Assembly (NCBI GenBank): GCA_050951845.1
Contig: JBMNJV010000006.1
Span: 1-64,000, forward strand
DNA: 64,000 nt
Direction of reading: 5' to 3'
Source of the DNA: UBA5436 sp050951845
Lineage (GTDB): Bacteria > Bacillota > Clostridia > Saccharofermentanales > DTU023
Made by a program: the position numbers and the translations under genes. The notes beneath the pieces are model-generated. The model saw nothing but the letters and a program-made list of their open reading frames with translations. It was not told where the DNA came from and did not search any database. The number at the start of each line of letters is the position of its first letter. Position 1 is the stretch's first letter. Shown here one piece after another: positions 35,155-43,041 of this stretch.

Positions 35155-35367
35155 CTATTCAGATTTTTTTGCACGATCCATACGACGTTTGAATTTGTCT
35201 ACACGACCGCCGGTATCAACTAACTTTTGACGTCCGGTATAGAACGGATGACATTTCGAACAAATATCTACTGTAATACTCTCCAGGATTGAACCTGTTT
35301 CAAAAGTTTCACCGCATGCACAACGCACTACACATTTTCCGTATTTAGGATGGATTCCTTCTTTCAT
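35155..35367 (-). CDS. rpmE: 50S ribosomal protein L31
   Basis: Large-subunit protein bL31, 70 aa. It starts MKEGIHPKYGKCVVRCACG and carries ICSKCHPFYTGRQK, the zinc-binding C+ type with CxC and CxxC cysteines. GAGGTG precedes the ATG. It has its own terminator and a hairpin in its 5' leader, and lies upstream of yqhQ-prmC-prfA as usual in Firmicutes. Confidence 0.97.
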   Translation of the reverse strand: MKEGIHPKYGKCVVRCACGETFETGSILESITVDICSKCHPFYTGRQKLVDTGGRVDKFKRRMDRAKKSE

Positions 35368-35384
35368 TTCTTCACCTCACATGC

Positions 35385-35429
35385 CATATCGCCCGTAAGT
35401 GTCCCGTGCTCTCTCACGAATGCGATATG
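35385..35429 (-). promoter_or_regulatory. Candidate L31 autoregulatory leader
   Basis: CATATCGC and GCGATATG close a 45-nt structure ending a few nt before the rpmE Shine-Dalgarno. An inner CGTG/CACG hairpin with an AGAGAG loop lies within it. bL31 leaders are known in Firmicutes. The position and the closed stem fit one, but a match to a described class was not tested. Confidence 0.5.
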
Positions 35430-35512
35430 AGTTTATTGATCAGTCATTATTAATGACTATAAAATAGCTTTTGTATGATATACCCTTTGAAATTAAAAGT
35501 CAATTCAACAGC

Positions 35513-35570
35513 TTGCACACTTTTTAAGGTTATTCCATATTTTAATGGTACAAACTTAAATAATGTGCAA
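35513..35570. repeat. Palindromic repeat, copy 1
   Basis: A 58-bp imperfect palindrome with TTGCACAC and GTGCAA at its ends and a TTTTTAAGGTTAT segment. It shares this segment with the better preserved palindrome at 35607-35660, so the two are copies of one repeat. Confidence 0.7.
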
Positions 35571-35606
35571 AGTATTTATTAAAAGAGGCTTTCATGGATT
35601 ATTTCC

Positions 35607-35660
35607 GCACACTTTTTAAGGTTATACGAAATTTACGTTGTATAACCTTAAATTCTGTGC
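35607..35660. repeat. Palindromic repeat, copy 2
   Basis: GCACACTTTTTAAGGTTATAC at the left pairs in pieces with GTATAACCTTAAAT and TGTGC at the right, giving a long hairpin. It resembles a small non-autonomous element or a REP-like palindrome. No coding capacity is seen. Confidence 0.7.
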
Positions 35661-35671
35661 AAGGACATTTT

Positions 35672-35751
35672 AAATTTATCTTTTGTAGCTGAAATTTATC
35701 TTTTGCAGCTGAAATTTATCTTTTGCAGCTGAAATTTATCTTTTGCAGCTG
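35672..35751. repeat. Four-copy 20-bp tandem repeat
   Basis: Four contiguous copies of AAATTTATCTTTTGCAGCTG (the first with one change) are followed by degenerate AATTGATATG-like units up to about 35790. It is located just downstream of the alpha-glucosidase stop. Confidence 0.85.
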
Positions 35752-35827
35752 AATTAATATGAATTAAGCTGAATTGATATGAATTGATTTGAAACAAATG
35801 GAGATGACAGTCAATTTTAAGGACTTA

Positions 35828-37687
35828 TCAATTCAACAAATATAAATTTGCTTCATAAGGTTGCATTTTTTGTTTAGGATCAATTTTTCCGGCTGAGATA
35901 TCATGATAATTACTGATCAATAATTGAGAGTCCCGTTTTTGATCAGGTCTTTTAATCAAATCAGAACTTAAATTAATTTCAATATAATAATCATTTCTTA
36001 TATATCCGAAAAAGTTTTTGCGTTTCGGATAGATAAACTCGATTGGTGCATAAATGAAATCCACATTTTGATTGCGAAATTTAATTAATTTTTGATAAAA
36101 AATCAAAATCGAATCGGCATCTGTCAACTGCTGCTCAATTGAATTCACGCTGTCAACTTGACCTTTGATCCAAGATTTTCCATCTGAAAAACCGCCCTGC
36201 TCAGTCCATTTGATGACGGTGCGCGCATGATCTCTGCTTCCGGCAAGAACGGTCGCGAGATTACTTTGCTTTAATTTGTTCAAACTTTCTACATCGCGTA
36301 ATTCTTCAGCACTGAATGTCTGATTGATAAAACCTGCTTCCTGACCCTGATAAATAAACGGGGTACCTTTTAAGGTCAGAAGCAACATCGCTATTAATTT
36401 GCCCAATACTTGATGATAATCCGGATTCGGATTAACTTTGGAAATCATGCGCGGATTATCATGATTTTCAAAAAATAAGGACATCCAATCATGGTTGGAT
36501 AAAGCATTATTCCATTTCATGATGTATTCTTTATAAAAATTCAAATCGTATTGATAATCATCATAACGCACCTTACCAGGTGTTTCGAGATGGTCAAAAT
36601 TAAAAATCAGATCAAGTTCCTGACGATAGTCGGCCGATAGTAATTTTCCTATTTGAATTCCGATACCCGGTGTTTCGCCGATACTGAATAATTGATTAGG
36701 CTTGAATGCTTTTTGATTAATTTCTTTGAGATATTGATGCAAATTCTCCCCGTAAAAATAATTTTCAATACCTCTGAATTCCATCAGGTCACCAACCCAC
36801 TTATTACCGTCCGGCAAACCCGGTTTTTTCGAAATATAATTGATAACATCTAAACGATAGCCGTCTATTCCTAATCCGGCATAAAAATTAATAATTTTTA
36901 CAACTTCCGCACGCACGGCAGGATTATCCCAATTTAAATCAAATTGCTGATCGGCAAATAAGTGTAAAGCAGCAATGTCCTGGACTTCAAATACTTTCCA
37001 GGCATCTTCAAAAAAGAAAGATACCCAATTATTAATATCATCCGGTTTCCGGAAAAAATAGTAATCTCTCCGAGCGGAACTCGGATTGTTGAGTGCTTCT
37101 ACAAACCAAGGATGTTGTGCACTGGTATGATTGACCACCAAATCCAAAATAATCCTGAGACCTCTTGCATGGCAACCGGAAATCAAATCCTTTAAATCCT
37201 GCATTGTGCCCATTTCCGGATTTATTTGATAATAATCACTGATATCATAACCATTGTCCTGCATCGGCGACTTGAAAATCGGTGAAAGCCAAATACCGCC
37301 AAAACCCATTTCGGCAATATAATCCAACTTACTGATTATTCCTTGAAGATCACCCAGACCGTCACCATCACCATCTTTGAACGAGCGGGGATAAATCTGA
37401 TAAAAAACAATTTCTTTCCACCATTGCTCGGTCAAAGTACCGCCCTTTTGGATGGCAACATCTTTTTCCTGGTTGATTAAATCACAAAACACCTGCAAAA
37501 AATCCGGATCTTTAATCCATTTTTGCAAATGCTTGATTTTCAAATTCCCGATTAAAGGATTATTCAACCATTTGACTGAAACATTCATCTGCATCAGAAC
37601 TTTATCAATAACATCTCGTCCGACCGGAGTATTATAGACAGTTTTAATTTTCGAATCCGGTGTAATCTTTTGGTATGTTAAATTCAT
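35828..37687 (-). CDS. GH13_31 alpha-glucosidase (oligo-1,6-glucosidase type) with N-terminal extra domain
   Basis: Hydrolyses alpha-glucosidic links in isomalto- or malto-oligosaccharides in the cytosol. The barrel starts at about residue 88 (WWKEIVFYQIYPRSF). Region I is DLVVNH, the nucleophile D280 is in GYRLDVIN, the acid/base E338 is in SIGETP, and the region IV pair H409-D410 is in ENHD. Val after the nucleophile is the residue linked to alpha-1,6 preference. About 85 residues in front (TPVGRDVIDKVLMQM...) form a separate helical domain of unknown role that I recall from other Firmicutes glycosidases. It is the last gene of the GH1-GPH-GH13 run. Confidence 0.88.
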   Translation of the reverse strand: MNLTYQKITPDSKIKTVYNTPVGRDVIDKVLMQMNVSVKWLNNPLIGNLKIKHLQKWIKDPDFLQVFCDLINQEKDVAIQKGGTLTEQWWKEIVFYQIYPRSFKDGDGDGLGDLQGIISKLDYIAEMGFGGIWLSPIFKSPMQDNGYDISDYYQINPEMGTMQDLKDLISGCHARGLRIILDLVVNHTSAQHPWFVEALNNPSSARRDYYFFRKPDDINNWVSFFFEDAWKVFEVQDIAALHLFADQQFDLNWDNPAVRAEVVKIINFYAGLGIDGYRLDVINYISKKPGLPDGNKWVGDLMEFRGIENYFYGENLHQYLKEINQKAFKPNQLFSIGETPGIGIQIGKLLSADYRQELDLIFNFDHLETPGKVRYDDYQYDLNFYKEYIMKWNNALSNHDWMSLFFENHDNPRMISKVNPNPDYHQVLGKLIAMLLLTLKGTPFIYQGQEAGFINQTFSAEELRDVESLNKLKQSNLATVLAGSRDHARTVIKWTEQGGFSDGKSWIKGQVDSVNSIEQQLTDADSILIFYQKLIKFRNQNVDFIYAPIEFIYPKRKNFFGYIRNDYYIEINLSSDLIKRPDQKRDSQLLISNYHDISAGKIDPKQKMQPYEANLYLLN

Positions 37688-37827
37688 ATTATCCTCATCT
37701 ATTCCATTTATACACGGACCAATTAATAATCAAATTAAAAATATAGTTAAGAATTCCGATATCCTTGATTAACAATATCTATCCTTGATTAACAACATCT
37801 AAACTGATTCTCACGTATAATGATTGA

Positions 37828-39183
37828 TCATTTACGTCTTTCCGCTAATTCTTCCAGCATTTCAGCATAGCTCTCTTCGGTGATTTTATATTTGATGCGA
37901 TAAACAATATAGCCGATCAAAATCAATAACAACGGTAAAATCATCATACTTATTTTGAATAAGAAAGCACCTTTTTCCGTAATATCCGATGCTTCTTTTG
38001 CTGAATTCACACCGGTTAAGACCAGAGTCTGGCTGACAATTCCAGTTGCAATTGCACCGCCTATTTTATTAATTAAAGGCTGTAAAGACAGAGTAATCGA
38101 ATCATTACGCCTGCCTAATTTATATTCACCATATTCAACTGTATCCGAGATAAACATTAACATCATTAACTGGATAAATGCTTGTCCCACAAAAATTAAG
38201 ATCCCGGCAAATGTAATGAAAACCATAGCATGGTCACCGAAAAAGAAAATTAAATAGCCGATCACTACTAAAACCGTTGCAGTAAAATACAGTTTGCGGC
38301 GACTGAAACGTTTGGAGAATAAAGGAAATACACTTAAAGCAGCAATTTGACTGACACCTAAAACCAAAGCGAAGATCGCATACTTATCTTCATCACCATA
38401 GATATATTTGAAATAATGCAAACCGAATTGAGTCGTAGTAGTATAACCGATCATAAATAAAGCCATCGAAACCGTCGTCCAAAGCAATTGATCATTTTGA
38501 AAAATAATTTTGACTATTTCCGAAAATTTTGTATGATCACCGGCTTTTTGTAATGAAACATCTTCTTTGGTAAAAAGCAAAGTGAATAATTGGAAAAACC
38601 ACATCAAACCAACCAAAATAATTGCTAATGTCGTATAGGCTTTTTGCATTGAACCGAGCAAGTTCGCCAACATTTTCGTAATCGGTACAATCCCGACTAC
38701 TAATGAAAAAAGCCCGATATTCGCACAAATCCTGGCCACCGCTCCGATCTTCTCCCGATCCTTTTGATCAGAAGACAAAGCCGGCAACATCGACCAATAA
38801 GCAATATCGTTTGCGGTATAGCTGATCTCCCAGAATAAATATATAACTGCGAAGATTAAAACATATGCTGAACCGGTTAAACCGAAATCAATAAACATCA
38901 AGATCGTAAATATCCCGGAAAACAAAGCACCGGAAAAAATCCAGGGTTTGAATTTACCGAAGCGACTCTTGGTATTGTCGACCAACAAACCCATGACCGG
39001 ATCATTGATTGCATCAAAAATCCGCATCACCATAAATACTATACCGATTGAAACCAAATCGCGATCGGAAACATCTAAAACATCCGTCAAATAAACCATG
39101 AGAAACATTGAAATCAAAGTATAAACCATATCGCGACCGATTGTGCCGATACCGTATGACCAAATATTGTTTTTTGTTTTCAT
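37828..39183 (-). CDS. GPH-family sugar:cation symporter
   Basis: A 451-aa twelve-helix carrier of the glycoside-pentoside-hexuronide family (MelB/XylP-like). The N-terminal NIWSYGIGTIGRDMVYT and MRIFDAINDPVMGLLVD (cation and sugar site Asp residues), the EISYTANDIAYWSMLP loop, and the helix with RRNDSITLSLQP are family signatures. The start is at 39183, where CGGAGA lies about 6 nt upstream. An in-frame earlier ATG would add 42 residues in the GH1-GPH gap. Lying between a GH1 and a GH13 enzyme, it most likely imports a di- or oligosaccharide cleaved by both. Confidence 0.9.
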   Translation of the reverse strand: MKTKNNIWSYGIGTIGRDMVYTLISMFLMVYLTDVLDVSDRDLVSIGIVFMVMRIFDAINDPVMGLLVDNTKSRFGKFKPWIFSGALFSGIFTILMFIDFGLTGSAYVLIFAVIYLFWEISYTANDIAYWSMLPALSSDQKDREKIGAVARICANIGLFSLVVGIVPITKMLANLLGSMQKAYTTLAIILVGLMWFFQLFTLLFTKEDVSLQKAGDHTKFSEIVKIIFQNDQLLWTTVSMALFMIGYTTTTQFGLHYFKYIYGDEDKYAIFALVLGVSQIAALSVFPLFSKRFSRRKLYFTATVLVVIGYLIFFFGDHAMVFITFAGILIFVGQAFIQLMMLMFISDTVEYGEYKLGRRNDSITLSLQPLINKIGGAIATGIVSQTLVLTGVNSAKEASDITEKGAFLFKISMMILPLLLILIGYIVYRIKYKITEESYAEMLEELAERRK

Positions 39184-39253
39184 TATTATCTCCGTTTCAG
39201 TATTAATCTTCAGCAATAATTCTGATATCAGAATACTTATCTGAATAATTTTT

Positions 39254-40519
39254 TCAATTATAGGATTCAGTTTGCATGATTTCAGCAAAAGTATCTTTAT
39301 CAATTGCATGATCCCGAATAATCTTTTGATAAAAATATCCGGATTTTTTAATTGTTCGTTGTTGAGTTATAAAATCATTATGGACTAAACCGAATCTGGC
39401 AACTTCGCCTTCTTTCCATTCGAAATTATCAACAAAACACCAATGATAATACCGTTCAATCGGCAACGCGGATTGAACAATCACCTGCAGATGTTCACAT
39501 AAATAACGCCGTCTGAATCTGTCGGAGTTATCGCAAGTTCCGTTTTCCGTAATATAAATCGGAACCGGCAAAAGATTGTAAGACTCCTGAGCTACTTCAA
39601 CAATTCCCGGCGGGTAGATTTCCCAACCCAAATCATTTGTTGCGACATCCGGCAAAGTTGTCTCTTTGAAAAAACCGACCGCACTTCGCGTATAATAATT
39701 TATTCCGATAAAGTCACTGTACTTCCCGGGGTTAAAATTACCGATATTTTTAAAAGGAAAAGAAAATTTCCCTAAAAGCATCGCCTTATTTAATGCTGAT
39801 TGAAAAGCATATTTAAAAATTTTCGCAGACCATTTATGCAATAAATTGTTCTTACGCAAAGGAACAAATACTCTGGCATGGTGAGCAAATCCTACCCGCA
39901 CTTCTCGCGGCAAAACTCGATGAATCGTTTGATAAGCGGATAAATGGCAAAAGATCAAATTATTCATAACTTTCAGAGTCAAACCAAGCTTATTCCGGGC
40001 AGGCGGCCATTCAGCAAACAAATAAGACAACACTGCATAAACATTAGGTTCATTGATCGTAACATAATCATCGACCAAGTCACCGATAACCTCCAGACAT
40101 TTTTCAAGATATTCGAGAAAATAATGATTGTTTTCCGGGCGGGTAAATCCGCCCAAATCTTCAAACCACAAAGGATGAACAAAATGATAAAATGTTAACA
40201 AAGGGCGAATTCCATATTCTCTTAACAACAATAATTCAGCACGATAACGGGCGAAAACCTCAGAATCAAAATATCCCGGTTGAGGATTAATGCGTGCCCA
40301 TTCCAACGACATCCGATACTCTTTGATTCCCATCCGGGCCAATAGTTCCGTATCTTCGCGATATAAACGATAATGCTGGGTTGCATTCTGAATTTTGCTT
40401 CCGTCCTTGGTCAAGCCCTGATCACAAAACCTGCTCCAATTCGAAGCATGGTTACCTCCCTCAATTTGTGAAGCTGCAGTCGCAACCCCAAAACTGAATC
40501 CCGGTTTAAATTTAAGCAT
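39254..40519 (-). CDS. GH1 beta-glycosidase
   Basis: A retaining glycosidase of family 1, 421 aa. The N-terminal FSFGVATAASQIEGG is typical. The acid/base E157 is in TINEPNV and the nucleophile E325 is in YITENG, followed by the usual WCFVDNFEW sugar-binding segment. The length is slightly below the 440-480 aa family norm. No phospho-sugar binding motif is recognisable, and the neighbouring transporter is not a PTS, so a plain beta-glucosidase or beta-galactosidase is more likely than a 6-phospho form. AGGAG lies 6 nt before the ATG. It is the first gene of the sugar operon. Confidence 0.88.
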   Translation of the reverse strand: MLKFKPGFSFGVATAASQIEGGNHASNWSRFCDQGLTKDGSKIQNATQHYRLYREDTELLARMGIKEYRMSLEWARINPQPGYFDSEVFARYRAELLLLREYGIRPLLTFYHFVHPLWFEDLGGFTRPENNHYFLEYLEKCLEVIGDLVDDYVTINEPNVYAVLSYLFAEWPPARNKLGLTLKVMNNLIFCHLSAYQTIHRVLPREVRVGFAHHARVFVPLRKNNLLHKWSAKIFKYAFQSALNKAMLLGKFSFPFKNIGNFNPGKYSDFIGINYYTRSAVGFFKETTLPDVATNDLGWEIYPPGIVEVAQESYNLLPVPIYITENGTCDNSDRFRRRYLCEHLQVIVQSALPIERYYHWCFVDNFEWKEGEVARFGLVHNDFITQQRTIKKSGYFYQKIIRDHAIDKDTFAEIMQTESYN

Positions 40520-40586
40520 ACTTCACTCCTGATAAAATTGGAAAATAACTTTCCAAAAGCAAAATTGAAATAATAAATCCGACCAT
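40512..40586 (-). CDS. Possible 24-aa leader peptide overlapping the GH1 start
   Basis: ATG at 40586 follows AAGGAG (plus 40591-40596) and opens a 24-codon frame rich in Ile, Leu and Phe. Its TAA overlaps the GH1 initiation region. This could couple translation. Against it, the best -10 box (40602-40607) would start the RNA almost at this Shine-Dalgarno, and the spacing to the ATG is only 4 nt. Confidence 0.25.
   Translation of the reverse strand: MVGFIISILLLESYFPILSGVKYA
40538..40556. promoter_or_regulatory. Inverted repeat upstream of GH1, candidate operator
   Basis: TTGGAAA (40538-40544) and TTTCCAA (40550-40556) are perfect inverted copies 5 bp apart, about 20 bp before the GH1 start. 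Another TTGGAAA half-site lies within the promoter near 40613-40619. A sugar-responsive repressor site is a reasonable guess. Confidence 0.45.
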
Positions 40587-40601
40587 AATTCTCCTTTGAT
40601 T

Positions 40602-40630
40602 ATTATAGTCAATTTCCAAAATTTTATTAA
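40602..40630 (-). promoter_or_regulatory. Candidate promoter of the GH1-GPH-GH13 operon
   Basis: On the minus strand -10 TATAAT (plus 40602-40607) and -35 TTAATA (40625-40630, four of six matches) are 17 bp apart. A TTTCCAA motif overlaps the spacer. Confidence 0.5.
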
Positions 40631-40826
40631 TAAAAAATAAATAATCCATATTTTATTGTTATGGTATGATTGTACATGATTTAACACGCTGCCATTGACA
40701 AGAAAGCCAATTTACAGCTTTTTAAAAATTGATATTGCAAGTTAAATGAAATTCAACTTCATTTTCCGGCTAATCAAAATGGTATTGTCAACAAATTATT
40801 ATTTTAGATATAAGCGGAAAGTTATT

Positions 40827-41720
40827 ATGCGTAATAAAAACAAGAATCAGAAAAACAAAAAAATGAAGATAATAAAAATAAGTATTTTTTGTTTGTGTAT
40901 CGTACTTGTGACAATGATAATTTTTCTGGTCATGAAACCTGAATTGTTATATCGGTTGCAAGGATATTTTTTGGGTCGTAACGATAAACATGTGTCTTTT
41001 AAGGAAAAAAATTATTCAGAAACAAATCTGCAAAATTTTGATTTAGCTGATCAAACAGATTGGCGTTCCGAACAAAGCTTAATTCTGCTCAACAAAACTC
41101 ATGCTTTACCGGAAGGTTTCGTGCCGCAGATGGCAGAATACAAAGATAGCGGCGTTCAAATGAATGTCGCCATTTTAGATGCATATGCACAATTATCGGC
41201 TGCAGTAACAGAAAATACCGGGGATAAGATGTATGTCAGTTCAGTCTATCGTTCAGTAGAAGAACAAGCGGAAATTGAGGCAAATAATCCGGAAACAGCT
41301 CTGCCGCCGGGTCACAGCGAACATCATACCGGCTTGGCGGCTGATGTTTATGTCTTCGAACATGCGGGAATGAACTTTCTTGAAAGTGAAGCAGGACAAT
41401 ATGTAAATAAACATTGTTATGATTTCGGTTTCATAATTCGTTATCCCGAAGATAAAGAAGACATTACCGGTATAACGTTTGAACCTTGGCATTTGCGCTA
41501 TATCGGTCTGCCTCATTCTAAAATAATCCAACAAAAATTTATCACCTTTGAAGAATATATCGATTTATTGCAACCGAATAAATTTTATCAGTATGGTAAT
41601 TATCTGATAACAAGACAATCTCCGGATTCGGGAATCAAACTGCCGGCAGGACTACAGAATGTAATCTATTCTCCCGACAATACCGGTCATATAATCATCA
41701 CCGGACAAATCAGCGAATAA
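40827..41720 (+). CDS. D-alanyl-D-alanine carboxypeptidase, VanY/M15B type
   Basis: Trims the terminal D-Ala of peptidoglycan stem peptides outside the membrane. The 297-aa protein has a basic N-terminus and one membrane helix (about residues 15-40, IIKISIFCLCIVLVTMIIFLV). The M15B domain shows SVYRSVEEQ, the zinc motif SEHHTGLAADV, and EPWHLRYIG with the third ligand His. The start at 40827 has GGAAAG just upstream. An earlier in-frame ATG at 40746 has no site. It stands alone on the plus strand and converges on the amidase-like gene with a 3-bp gap. No vanH/A/X genes accompany it, so a housekeeping wall role is likelier than vancomycin resistance. Confidence 0.88.
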   Translation: MRNKNKNQKNKKMKIIKISIFCLCIVLVTMIIFLVMKPELLYRLQGYFLGRNDKHVSFKEKNYSETNLQNFDLADQTDWRSEQSLILLNKTHALPEGFVPQMAEYKDSGVQMNVAILDAYAQLSAAVTENTGDKMYVSSVYRSVEEQAEIEANNPETALPPGHSEHHTGLAADVYVFEHAGMNFLESEAGQYVNKHCYDFGFIIRYPEDKEDITGITFEPWHLRYIGLPHSKIIQQKFITFEEYIDLLQPNKFYQYGNYLITRQSPDSGIKLPAGLQNVIYSPDNTGHIIITGQISE

Positions 41721-41723
41721 TTA

Positions 41724-43040
41724 TTATTGTAAATCGGTGCAATAAAATTCATAGCAAGCATTAGTTATTGCTTCAGCAAAGATTTTTTGCTGCTCAGAGG
41801 AATTCAAAATCTGCAAATCGAAGTTATGACTTTTTTGACCTACTTCAATTTCCAAAGATGTCAAATTGATTAAACGCAGACTGGGAATAATTTGTTCAGC
41901 TACTGCCTCTTCACCGTTGTATGCCAAACCCGGGATTAATTGACTGATGTTTTTTTCCGACAAACCGGCAAAGCGTTTACGCTCTTCGATTAAATAACCG
42001 ATATATGCAGGTTTTTCAGTGCTTTCAGCGTTAAGCGTTTCGGATTTTGCGCCGATCGCAGAAGTTTCATTACCCAGATAAAAAACACGGCTGCCGGAAA
42101 CATCTTCAGATTCCGATTCACCATACATAATATTGATAAAGATTCTATCTGTATATTGACGTTCAACATCAAGTAACAATCTCTGATCCTTGGAAACACC
42201 TATACTCGGGAAGAAGTCAGTAGTTGCTTGCTGATTATCCGGTGAATTTTGAATTGTTTTCAGGGGTTCAATCAAACCTTCCAAACGCTCACTTTTGAAA
42301 TTTTGCTCTGCCAGTTCCGTCAAAAAGTCTTGTAAAATATTTTGTCCGATAAAAGCCGCTTTTTGTGTATCAGTTTTACATTTAGGATCAAGGATAATTA
42401 CTTCTGCACCTAAAGAAGTAAAACTTTCCTTGGTATATTGCAGAATATTATCCAAATTTGCCTGAAGATCTTTTTTATCGATCAAAGCATTAGGAATGGT
42501 TTCGATTGAAATATCCGAATCATCTGCAGCTCCTGCCGTCTCGTAACTTTCTCCGGTCAGATTTTCGATTCCGGCACGTTTCGGTTCAGTAAAATCAGTA
42601 TCCGATAAAGTATCCGCTCGTTCATTAATTGAAGAATCATCCGCAAGAGCTTCATCCGGATTATTCAAATCGGAAAGACTATCCTCAATTACCGGATCCA
42701 ATGCAAGATAAACGGTAATACCGTTTAATGTACCTTCTTCTTTTGTTTTCCCGGAAAAAATATCCAGATTAGCATGATGATATACGGGAACAGCCGAATC
42801 GTACGGCCAGCTCCAGACATTGCGATTGTTTTTCGTCGTGTCGGCCATTTCCATTTCATTGATCGGTAATTCATCAGCTTCGACTTTATTCTTGGAATCA
42901 GTATCTGCAACTTGTTTGCGATCTTTCTTTGCTCCGAATTTATCCGGAAACTTTTTCACCAAAATTGCATTTATTGTCAATACCAGAACACTGACCAATA
43001 CCAAAATCCCTACCGTTTTTAATGCTGTTTTTTGTGACAT
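41724..43040 (-). CDS. Membrane-anchored, catalytically degenerate amidase-3-like protein
   Basis: A 438-aa protein with one N-terminal membrane helix, a disordered acidic segment (about 45-190 with Asp/Ser-rich insertions), and a domain whose layout resembles N-acetylmuramoyl-L-alanine amidase (Amidase_3). A strand TLNGITVYLALDP stands where zinc-binding DPGHGG is expected. SFTSLGAEVIILDP matches the helix-strand after it. DRIFINIMYGES replaces the SIHAN zinc motif. The final LTSLEIEVGQKSHN with KIFAEAITNACYEF matches the VEVGFLSN end. All zinc-binding His appear to be missing while the final Glu is kept. It is immediately downstream of glmM, and I would call it a pseudoenzyme. The homology is my own reading. 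Confidence 0.55.
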   Translation of the reverse strand: MSQKTALKTVGILVLVSVLVLTINAILVKKFPDKFGAKKDRKQVADTDSKNKVEADELPINEMEMADTTKNNRNVWSWPYDSAVPVYHHANLDIFSGKTKEEGTLNGITVYLALDPVIEDSLSDLNNPDEALADDSSINERADTLSDTDFTEPKRAGIENLTGESYETAGAADDSDISIETIPNALIDKKDLQANLDNILQYTKESFTSLGAEVIILDPKCKTDTQKAAFIGQNILQDFLTELAEQNFKSERLEGLIEPLKTIQNSPDNQQATTDFFPSIGVSKDQRLLLDVERQYTDRIFINIMYGESESEDVSGSRVFYLGNETSAIGAKSETLNAESTEKPAYIGYLIEERKRFAGLSEKNISQLIPGLAYNGEEAVAEQIIPSLRLINLTSLEIEVGQKSHNFDLQILNSSEQQKIFAEAITNACYEFYCTDLQ

Positions 43041-43041
43041 A

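Noticed and set aside
37828..39309. Longer N-terminus for the GPH symporter
   Set aside because: The extra 42 residues are AT-rich intergenic sequence; CGGAGA marks the start at 39183.
40746..40826. Longer N-terminus for the VanY-type carboxypeptidase
   Set aside because: The earlier ATG has no ribosome binding site, and the GGAAAG-preceded ATG at 40827 gives a normal membrane anchor.
40827..41720. Part of a vancomycin resistance operon
   Set aside because: No vanH, vanA, vanX, vanR or vanS genes are adjacent; the gene stands alone.
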